From an uncultured Paracoccaceae bacterium (GTDB lineage: Bacteria > Pseudomonadota > Alphaproteobacteria > Rhodobacterales > Rhodobacteraceae): a stretch of DNA of 64,000 bases. How positions within the stretch are numbered: the stretch's first letter is position 1; every line of letters starts with the position of its first letter. Below are positions 10,120 through 18,203 of this stretch, one piece after another. The notes beneath the pieces are model-generated. The model saw nothing but the letters and a program-made list of their open reading frames with translations. It did not search any database and was not told the origin of the DNA. The translations under genes and the position numbers were made by a program. The stretch covers positions 434,001-498,000 of the forward strand of contig CANMWG010000001.1 of NCBI GenBank assembly GCA_947501555.1, given 5' to 3'.

Positions 10120-10299
10120 CTGACACCAGAGCAACGGAGTGAAGTTTACGCGAAGCAAGGCCTGGAGATATCGGCTCCAACACTTAGGTTCTGGGCACGG
10201 CAAACCGGCAATTTCCATGAACTCGGTCGGTCATTGCAAATCTCAACCGAACACATGATTTCTATTTGGAAAGTCAAGAAATGCCGCTCGAACCATATG

Positions 10300-11236
10300 A
10301 AAGAAAAGACTCAAGATACTGGTACGCTTGAGGCGCAATCGAGTACAACGGTCGCCAAATTAGGAAATACGACCGCTACAGCATTAAATCACTTACGAAA
10401 GCAGGGGCGGTCGTCTGGATCGCGATAGAGACCAAGGTTGCAATTCAGGTCCATCTTCTAGGTGAACAGCAGGTAGCAACCTTCAATGACGCCGTAGTTC
10501 TCTATGAATGTGATGACACCACAAGCGGATACTTGGAGCTGATAGTTAAAGAAACTGGCGAAACGCCTATCGCGAAAATCACGCCAAAGATAATCCGTGA
10601 CTTAGGTCCGAAATTATACCCGAACAATGCGACGGACATATGGCGAAGGTGGGTAATTGTTCCGGTTAGAGCGGCGATACTTAATGCTCATGACCATGGA
10701 ATTTTCCCAGCAATTCGAGTGAAAGGCTACGGAGAAGCCACAAGGTTGGCACAGGATGCAAAAAGGGGCAAAACGAGCCGTCAGAAAAAGCAGCCTGGTA
10801 CTTGGGAGTGGCTTTTGAAATTCCGTTCCGTTGCAAGCCCCCGCCTCGCGGCACTAGCATTCTTTATGTTCGCGACTGGCGCAAGAATTGGTCAAGCTGT
10901 CACGATGCGCCCAGATACCCACTTAGCGAAGATACACGAAGGTATCCTGATCGTACCTGGAGCTAAGGGGCGGGTGATCGCGAAGTTTCGACTATTCTGG
11001 AGCTGATCTCGGATATCTTGGAAATAACGCCAAGTGTTCCTCGAGGGAGGGCGCGACCCAAGGAAAACTTGAGCGTTTTTGGATATGCAAGCAAAGATGG
11101 TCCCCGCAAAGGCTGGCGAACAGCTTGTCGTAAGGCTGACATTCCACTGCTGACCCCACACGCCGCCGGTAGGTACGGGTTTGGACAAGAAAATGCGGTT
11201 AGGCAAGGAATGGACAAGCCTGCGGTTGCTGCTTGA
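10300..11236 (+). pseudogene. Degenerate tyrosine recombinase/integrase (frameshifted)
   Basis: Split over ORFs 10533-11006 (LAFFMFATGARIGQAVTM, catalytic Arg box) and 11018-11236 (LTPHAAGRYGFGQ, HxxR box); different frames. Confidence 0.7.
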
Positions 11237-11358
11237 GGGGGATGGGCAGACGTTGATGCAAAAATTCGGATGTCGCTTCGTACAGGGATGGTACAGGCGA
11301 TGGAGAACACTGGTCTCAAGATATTGAAAGAAAGAGAATAAATTGCAACAGTCCGTCT

Positions 11359-11405
11359 CCCTCCGAAGGCAGAGGCCAGAGGTTCGAATCCTCTCGGGTG
11401 CGCCA
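11359..11405 (+). repeat. 3' fragment of tRNA-Arg(CCG), probable integration attachment site
   Basis: ccctccgaaggcagaggccagaggttcgaatcctctcgggtgcgcca: anticodon loop CTCCGAA, T-arm AGAGG-TTCGAAT-CCTCT, acceptor 3' half and CCA. The 5' half expected for a tRNA is absent (upstream is gtccgtct). Confidence 0.75.
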
Positions 11406-11726
11406 AGAAATTCCGTTAAGATATTGAATTTAATTGTATAATTGGAGTTTTGGCTGGCGTTCATCTCCAATTCTATCCCCGGATTGTGTTCTGAACCGGC
11501 GCAGATCGAGCGGCGAGCAATCATGCACTTGTTGCCGAGAACCGCCCATGACCAGTCATTCGATTTGGTTCAGGGATACAGCGGTGGCAGCCCGAATGGG
11601 GGACTCGCACCATGTGCGACCGCATGATAGTTCGACGTCGGCAAAGCTGCGCGTCTAGACACCCGAGAACCACTCCCTCGCTGATAGAACATGTGCAGAT
11701 AATGTCAGCGGAAGCGCGCACAGGAG

Positions 11727-12707
11727 GTGAAGATGCCAACTGCTCAAATGAATGCCGTCCGTTGGGGAATCCTAGGCTGCGGCGACGTGACCGAGATCAA
11801 AAGCGGACCTGCCCTGCAAAAGGCCCAAAGGTCACAGTTGGTGTCTGTGATGCGTCGCGATGGCGCAAAAGCAGCCGATTATGCCCATCGCCACGATGTC
11901 CCTCGCTGGACGGATGACGCCGGAACGCTGCTGGCTGATCCAGACATCGATGCTATCTACATTGCGACACCTCCCAATTCACATGCAGATTATGCCATTC
12001 GCGCCTTGCGGGCGGGCAAGCATGTTATGCTGGAAAAACCCATCGCATTGAATGCCGCGGAATGTGATGCCATCGAAGCCGCCCTCCACGACACAGGCGG
12101 CAAACTGTCCGTGGCCTACTATCGGCGCGCATTGCCCCGTTTCGAGAAGCTGAAAGAGATCATTGAAACGGGCACCATTGGCGCAGTGCGTATGATTGAA
12201 ATCCGGCAATTTAAGCAAGCAGCCGCTCAATCTGATCAGCATTGGAAGATTGATCCTGCAATCGGTGGCGGCGGTAGCTTCGTTGACATGCAGTCGCATA
12301 CTTTGGATTGGCTGGCTTATCTTTTTGGTATGCCAGTCGCCGCGACAGGCCTGAAGAAAAACCAAGCAGAGCTGCACGCTGCCGAAGACATGGTCAGTTA
12401 TCTTTTTGATTTCGGATCGTTTTGTGCGGTTGGTCTATGCGCCTATGCCGCCGCGACGGACGAAGAAGCGGTCATCATTCATGGCGAAAAAGGCACCGCA
12501 CGCATGGGTTTTTTCAGACCGTCTGACATCACGTTAACTGTGGATGGTGTCGAACAGCAAATACATCTGCCTGACCCTGCCCACGTCCATCAGCCGTTTG
12601 TTGAAAGGGTGGTCGCATATTTCCTTGACGACGCGCCAAACCCGTGCAGCGCAGACCAAGGCCGCCTGAGCACAGAACTGGTTGAAAGGGTATTTACCGG
12701 AATGTGA
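11727..12707 (+). CDS. Gfo/Idh/MocA family oxidoreductase
   Basis: VRWGILGCGDVTEIKSGPALQ Rossmann start; AIYIATPPNSHADYAIRALRAGKHVMLEKPIALN. Confidence 0.9.
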   Translation: MKMPTAQMNAVRWGILGCGDVTEIKSGPALQKAQRSQLVSVMRRDGAKAADYAHRHDVPRWTDDAGTLLADPDIDAIYIATPPNSHADYAIRALRAGKHVMLEKPIALNAAECDAIEAALHDTGGKLSVAYYRRALPRFEKLKEIIETGTIGAVRMIEIRQFKQAAAQSDQHWKIDPAIGGGGSFVDMQSHTLDWLAYLFGMPVAATGLKKNQAELHAAEDMVSYLFDFGSFCAVGLCAYAAATDEEAVIIHGEKGTARMGFFRPSDITLTVDGVEQQIHLPDPAHVHQPFVERVVAYFLDDAPNPCSADQGRLSTELVERVFTGM

Positions 12708-12886
12708 GTAGGCGTGGGCCATACCCTTCAGTTTGTCCAAGGCGTTGTTCGTATCGCTTTCGTCTTTAAGGCGATATACGTCGACGGATGATTGCTTTTG
12801 GCCGGCGGCCTTACTTGCCTCAATCCCCACTGTGTTCAGATCGCCTTGTTTGCCCCATTCAGGGTTAGGTTTGCGTTGGCGGCACC

Positions 12887-15800
12887 TTAAACGATCCGAT
12901 CCATAATGCTGCTTGAGATTTCTTCGATGTCGAACTCAGGATAAGTGAATTCCGCGTTTGCGAAGTCCAATTCGAGCCCGTTTTCTTCGTCCCAGCTGGC
13001 GGGTTGGGTGATCCCGACTTCGAGCCCGGATCCGAATTCGGCAAGCGTTCTATCCCACCGTTCGCTCCATACCTCGCCATAAAGTGCGACGCTGGCGGCA
13101 ACTTGCCCAAAGACACCGACCCGGAAGCTGGGTGATGCGGATCCGCGCAGGGCCATGTCGATTTCCAGCCCTGTCAATGGCGTCCAGTTTACGTCCAGAT
13201 CTGCCCCCGCATCGACGTTGAGCACCAAGGCGGCGGTGATCCCCACTTCGCCGGTGACATCAGCCACAGCCGCGCCAAGGCCCAACCCGCCTGAGAGCGC
13301 CAGTTCCAGCCCGGCCTCCATCCCGAAGTTCAGGTGGCTTTCGCCGTGAATGACGGCTGAATCCGGGTCACCCAGCGTGTAGGAGATATCCACATGCGTA
13401 TCGTCCAGCGTGGCGGGGCCTACGGTGGCAAAACCTCTGACAGAGCCGCCGATGAAGCCGAAGATGCCGATGGACCCCACAACCGGAATTGTCACGCCGA
13501 ATATTGGGAATTCCAGACGCGGGAACCGCAGCAATTGTCGGTCGTATTCTTGGGCCTCGAAGAGTTCGATTGAGGGGGGTAGGGCGATCCCGCCCGAGAT
13601 GACGATCTCATCCTCGGGCGTGTAGGCGATGCCTGCTGTGCCTGTCAGGTAAGGCCCAAAAGCGATGGACACCGACCCGCTGCCCCAGGCGTCAAATTCT
13701 TCTGTAGGCTCGGCGCTGGTGTCGAATTCGCCTTCTTCATTGAGTGGAAAATTCCCGACGGCGAAAGAGAATTCCCCTGTTGCGTTCCCGATCGCCACTT
13801 CGCCGTTGCCCGAGAAGATGATGCCGCCGTTCTGATAGGTCGCCCGCAGGTCCCCTGTTACCCCAGGGAAAGCAAATGCCGCTTGACCCGTTCCCCCAAG
13901 CGTCCATTCGCCGGTTTCGGGATCCAGATTGGCACTGACGTTCACGGTTGCATTTTCGATCATCGGCCAGGCGTCGGTGTTGAAATCGACGGTGCCGCCG
14001 ATGGTGACGCCTTCTTCTTGTGTGTATGAAATCTCAATCCCGACCGGTTCGGATTGGCCAGGCAGTTGCACGCTGGCCTCGCCATCAAAGCTAAGCCCAC
14101 CTTCTTCGTCGATACCGATCCTGATCTGGCCGGAGTTCAGCCCCGGGATGGTTCCTTCGATGATCCCAAGCTCGGCTGAGAAGCTCCAGTTTTCGTTTTC
14201 ATATCGGACCGAGACCGAGGCCGGATCGACGAAGTCGAAATCAAAGTCAAAATTCCCTTCGATCACTTCGCCCATGGCGGTGACTGCTCCGGTGCCGATA
14301 TGCGGGATTTCAAACCCGGCAGAGCCGCCGAATAGCAATCCCTCATCTCCGTAGGCTACGGATAGGCTGGCTTCTGTGACCCGGAAAAATCCGAAATCGA
14401 GCCGATCCGTGGGGATCGCCACGTCCAGCTGGATCCCGTAAGATGTGAGCCCAAGGGTCGCTTCCAACCCGGCGAACATGGGATGGGTGGAGGTGAGCGT
14501 TGCGGAAAACCCCATCGCCCAGTCATCGGTTAACCCAGCATCGTTTATTGCAAAAGGGCTGGTGCCTTTGGCCTCCGCAACATCTGTGGCGCGCTGTTCC
14601 ATCAATTGTGTGCGGACACCTCGGCGGTCGATGTAGCCACCGTATCCAAATCGCGGATCGTATAGGATAGGAAGTGTGATAGGCGTTCTGACCACCACGC
14701 GGTCGCCGGTCACTTTCTCATTGGTGTCACGATCATAATAGGTGCCGACACCACCCCGTACCTCACCAACGAGTTCACCCATTGGGCTATCGGGAACCGG
14801 GTTGGTCATATCAAAATCCGGAAAAACCCTTGCGGAAGTGATCTGGAAGTTTTTGATGAAGTCGCCGTTGTTGCGGGCGATCCGTGCCTGATTGAATTTG
14901 GGGTTTGCAGGATCAGATATGTCAACGTGCCGGTAAAATGAACCTTCTTTGCCCAAGAACCACAACACTGTTTGCGGGCCGTCACCACCACCGCGAATAA
15001 GGCCATGGTCTTCTAATTCGGCTACGGTGAGTGGCGTGACGAGATCACGACCGTTGTGCGTCAGATGTCGCGCAGCAACGATGTCTGCGGTCGTCCAATA
15101 GGCAGGTTCATTGCCAAAGTCGTGACCAGCTTTCACTTGTAGAAAATTGATCGCCTGATTGCGGGGTGTTGAGGATTGTTTCGGGACGTCGCGGGGCGCA
15201 TTTCGACCATCAAAAAAACCGTCATCGCGCGCATTTTTGTAGACTGTGTTTACCTCTTTCAAGACTGTGTTCTTGATCCGGGTCCCCGAAGATCGGTTCG
15301 CAGAGCTTTCCAATAGCCACATGTTGTCAATGTGATCGCGCCCCTTAAGTTGATGTTCGCGGTAGTGATCGACATCGAAGAACGCCCTTTCGCCGTTCTT
15401 GTCCCATGTTGGGATCGCAAATTCGTTTCGTGCCAATAATTGCTGTTTTGTGCCAATCAGGATTTGGTCAGAGGCGATGACCTTGAGATAGTAAAATGCG
15501 TTAGTACCGTTTTGGTCGCTTGAGTTTGCGGGCAGACCATCCAGAAACGATCCCATGGCAGCCGTTCGTGTGCTCATGTATGTGAGCCATGTCGCCCGTT
15601 GGGTTGTTTGCCGAGCTCCCTCGTGGGTCGTATATGAAAATGGTTCGGTGATCCAGACGGACTTCAACCCTTTGATTTCTGACATGCCTTTGATATTGCC
15701 ATCTATTTTTGGCAATTTCAGTTTGGGCATGGTTAACAACGCGGCATTGTCAGTCAATTCTATTTTGTATCCTCGGCTTCCGCGCTCACCTGGCCAGACA

Positions 15801-16366
15801 GTTCCTGGATCTTCGGTGGTTGGATCATCGCGTTGGATGATGTAATCCTGTTTCCCCCCTCGGTCGTACTGCAGTGCATGTGTCAGTTCATGCGCCAAAA
15901 TCCGGTCGGACCGCGGATCGCCGGGCGCATAGGTCCCGGAGGCGAAGAAGATCGTGTTGCCTACCGTGAAGGCGTGTGTGTCCACGGATGATGCGACCTC
16001 ATCCGAAACCGCATTGTTGACCACCCGGATGTCACGCAGGCTTTCGTGAAAATGCCGCTCCATCTTATTTCGCGTCCCGCTGGGAAGCGTGGCGCCCCCT
16101 TTGTCGACCTCGCGTACTACTTTGCGCGACAGGTCAGGGCCGAGCTGCGCCTTTTGACCCGCTCCGCCCAAGGCGCTGGGCTGAAAGTCAATCGGTGCGC
16201 CGCCAAAGCTGGCTGCCGCCCGCCGTGCTTCGCTTTCATAGCGGCTGCGGCGCGGGGCGACATAGACAGGCTGGTACGACTTTTGGGCAGCCGTATCCTT
16301 GGCTTTTTTGGGCGCAGGCGCCGGGTCTTTTTTTTTGTCTTGTCGTTTGGCCTGCCGCTCTGCCAT
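12887..16366 (-). CDS. DUF4157-containing CIS-associated protein with internal HNH-type nuclease motif and long beta-rich C-terminus
   Basis: DRILAHELTHALQYDRGG (DUF4157 HExxH); FFDVDHYREHQLKGRDHIDNMWLLESSANRSSG (H-N-N); start MAERQAKRQ preferred over the ORF-track start at 16387. Confidence 0.88.
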   Translation of the reverse strand: MAERQAKRQDKKKDPAPAPKKAKDTAAQKSYQPVYVAPRRSRYESEARRAAASFGGAPIDFQPSALGGAGQKAQLGPDLSRKVVREVDKGGATLPSGTRNKMERHFHESLRDIRVVNNAVSDEVASSVDTHAFTVGNTIFFASGTYAPGDPRSDRILAHELTHALQYDRGGKQDYIIQRDDPTTEDPGTVWPGERGSRGYKIELTDNAALLTMPKLKLPKIDGNIKGMSEIKGLKSVWITEPFSYTTHEGARQTTQRATWLTYMSTRTAAMGSFLDGLPANSSDQNGTNAFYYLKVIASDQILIGTKQQLLARNEFAIPTWDKNGERAFFDVDHYREHQLKGRDHIDNMWLLESSANRSSGTRIKNTVLKEVNTVYKNARDDGFFDGRNAPRDVPKQSSTPRNQAINFLQVKAGHDFGNEPAYWTTADIVAARHLTHNGRDLVTPLTVAELEDHGLIRGGGDGPQTVLWFLGKEGSFYRHVDISDPANPKFNQARIARNNGDFIKNFQITSARVFPDFDMTNPVPDSPMGELVGEVRGGVGTYYDRDTNEKVTGDRVVVRTPITLPILYDPRFGYGGYIDRRGVRTQLMEQRATDVAEAKGTSPFAINDAGLTDDWAMGFSATLTSTHPMFAGLEATLGLTSYGIQLDVAIPTDRLDFGFFRVTEASLSVAYGDEGLLFGGSAGFEIPHIGTGAVTAMGEVIEGNFDFDFDFVDPASVSVRYENENWSFSAELGIIEGTIPGLNSGQIRIGIDEEGGLSFDGEASVQLPGQSEPVGIEISYTQEEGVTIGGTVDFNTDAWPMIENATVNVSANLDPETGEWTLGGTGQAAFAFPGVTGDLRATYQNGGIIFSGNGEVAIGNATGEFSFAVGNFPLNEEGEFDTSAEPTEEFDAWGSGSVSIAFGPYLTGTAGIAYTPEDEIVISGGIALPPSIELFEAQEYDRQLLRFPRLEFPIFGVTIPVVGSIGIFGFIGGSVRGFATVGPATLDDTHVDISYTLGDPDSAVIHGESHLNFGMEAGLELALSGGLGLGAAVADVTGEVGITAALVLNVDAGADLDVNWTPLTGLEIDMALRGSASPSFRVGVFGQVAASVALYGEVWSERWDRTLAEFGSGLEVGITQPASWDEENGLELDFANAEFTYPEFDIEEISSSIMDRIV

Positions 16367-16370
16367 TGGA

Positions 16371-18188
16371 CTAACCGGAGGGACCAAAGATCAGAACGAC
16401 GGTTTCATCCCCTTTGATGTCTGCGCCCTTGGCTGGGTCCTGTTTGATCACATTCCAGTTCCGGCGCCGTGATGCCGTGATGTCATAGTCGACCTTGGTG
16501 ATATTCACCTCTTTAAGCGCCTTTTTGGCGGCGGTTGCGGTCAGGCCCGTAAGGTCCGGCATCTTGGGTTGCGCCCGTGCCGCGCTTGCGCGGGCCACGA
16601 TGATCCCGATTTTTTGACCCGCTGCCATGGGTGTACCTGCGGCCGGGTCCTGATCAAGGATGGTTCCCGGTGCTGCGTCCGAGACTTTGTATTTGACAGT
16701 CAGATTGGACCCATAGCGCGGGACGATTTCTGCCTGTGCTCGCGTGAGCGTGAGCCCGGTCAATCTTGGGATCAGCACCTGTTCGGTTGGTCCTTCGGAC
16801 ACATGAAGTGCAATCGCATCACCCGCGTTGATCACAGTATCCGCTGCAGGTTCGTGGTCAAAGATACGTCCTTCTTTCATGGAATCCGGGGCTTGCTTGA
16901 ATGATACCGCGAATGTGCCCATCTCTTTGAGTGTTTCGCGGGCGGTGGCCGCAGTCTGTCCGCGGAAATTGGGCATCCGGAGGGTTTCATCCACTTCGAT
17001 AGCTTGCCCAACCTCCAAGGTAACTTCGGTGTCCGCTGTCACAACGGTCCCGGCCTGCGGTGATTGGTTTTGCACCAGGCCGACCCGTTGTTCACTGGGG
17101 CTGTATTTGACTGAGATGTTAGTGACGAATCCGGGAACAAGTTTTGCCCGGGCGGCAGTTTCGGGGCTGCCGACCACATCGGGCATCAGTTTTTGGTCTT
17201 GGCCTACACAGAGCAGGATGTCTGTGGCCTCGCCGAGTGTTGCGTCGGCAAGCGGTGTCTGTTTGACCACAAGGCCGACCTGATCGGGGGCGTCCACATA
17301 GTCAATGGCCAAGGTGCCGTAGCTGAAGTCGGTCAGTATCGCGCGTGCTTTGGTCAGGGGTTCGTTCACCAAATCCGGCATCGTGTCTTGCGGTTCCGGC
17401 CCTTCAGAGACGGTGACGACCACTGGGTCGCCTTCACTAACAGGTGTGCCTGCATCGGGGCTTTGTGCGATCACAATGCCCCGCACTGCGGGATCAAACG
17501 CAGTTTCAAAGCTGATTTTAGCCCCTTCCAATGCATCCATCAGCGCCTTGGCTGTTTTTTCCGTCCTGCCGATCAGATCAGGCATGATCTGGGTTGGCAC
17601 ATCGTCTTCGGGTCCATTGTCTACGATCAGCTCGCCGCAGCGGGTGATTGTGAAATTGCGCTGGACTGCTTCGCTGTCGCGCAGCGTGATTGGTGCGCCA
17701 TCCTGGAGCAGCAGTTGGCCGTTCGCGTCATGCACCTCAACCAGAACCTGTTTGTCGATGCAGGGTGTTTCGATTTGGTATTTGCCCAGCGGATCGGCGG
17801 GGGCGCTGGTGAGCACTGCCCCGTCGGATGTACGCAAGGCCACACTTAGCCCCGGTGGTGGGCTGCCTGAGATCAACCCGAACACCCGCGACATGCCTGT
17901 GTCGATGGGTTGGGCCGCGGTTTGGATGCTTTCGACGGCTGCATCAATCTCGGGCGCGCTGGCAAAGGCCAGTTCCCGGTCAAGATCAATGGTTCGGCGT
18001 TCAAGTCGCGCGACATAGGTTTGGTTGCTGCCATACCCGGCCCAGACCGCAGCCGCAGTTGTCGCAGCCCGGGTGGTTTCGCGTTTGGCCAAATCTGCAG
18101 CGCGTGCTGTCTCAAAGGCGCCTTGGACTTGGGTCAAGTGGTCTGTCATCAGTTTGTCTGAAGCCGACGTGCTGGTTTTCAAAGACAT
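16371..18188 (-). CDS. PASTA-repeat protein (six PASTA-like units)
   Basis: Repeated [M/I]P[D/N/R]..G...A...L...........D...G.V..Q.P..G......V.V.VS.G units from residue ~200 to the C-terminus. Confidence 0.85.
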   Translation of the reverse strand: MSLKTSTSASDKLMTDHLTQVQGAFETARAADLAKRETTRAATTAAAVWAGYGSNQTYVARLERRTIDLDRELAFASAPEIDAAVESIQTAAQPIDTGMSRVFGLISGSPPPGLSVALRTSDGAVLTSAPADPLGKYQIETPCIDKQVLVEVHDANGQLLLQDGAPITLRDSEAVQRNFTITRCGELIVDNGPEDDVPTQIMPDLIGRTEKTAKALMDALEGAKISFETAFDPAVRGIVIAQSPDAGTPVSEGDPVVVTVSEGPEPQDTMPDLVNEPLTKARAILTDFSYGTLAIDYVDAPDQVGLVVKQTPLADATLGEATDILLCVGQDQKLMPDVVGSPETAARAKLVPGFVTNISVKYSPSEQRVGLVQNQSPQAGTVVTADTEVTLEVGQAIEVDETLRMPNFRGQTAATARETLKEMGTFAVSFKQAPDSMKEGRIFDHEPAADTVINAGDAIALHVSEGPTEQVLIPRLTGLTLTRAQAEIVPRYGSNLTVKYKVSDAAPGTILDQDPAAGTPMAAGQKIGIIVARASAARAQPKMPDLTGLTATAAKKALKEVNITKVDYDITASRRRNWNVIKQDPAKGADIKGDETVVLIFGPSG

Positions 18189-18203
18189 GAGGAACCTCGT
18201 TTA

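Noticed and set aside
11330-11405. Functional tRNA-Arg gene
   Set aside because: The 5' acceptor and D arm are absent and the 5' anticodon stem does not pair. Only the 3' half is present.
10892-11524. Minus-strand ORFs 10892-11524 and 10963-11406 as proteins (RGFEPLASAF...)
   Set aside because: This is a typical spurious translation of a tRNA 3' end and lies over the tRNA-Arg fragment and integrase pseudogene.
12534-12830. 98-aa minus-strand ORF between the oxidoreductase and the DUF4157 gene
   Set aside because: Partly antisense to the oxidoreductase 3' end and without recognisable motif; not supportable as a gene.
15284-15382. HNH motif taken as evidence of Cas9 or CRISPR
   Set aside because: Only the HNH spacing matches. 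No RuvC motifs, no cas1/cas2 and no repeat-spacer array were seen in the window.
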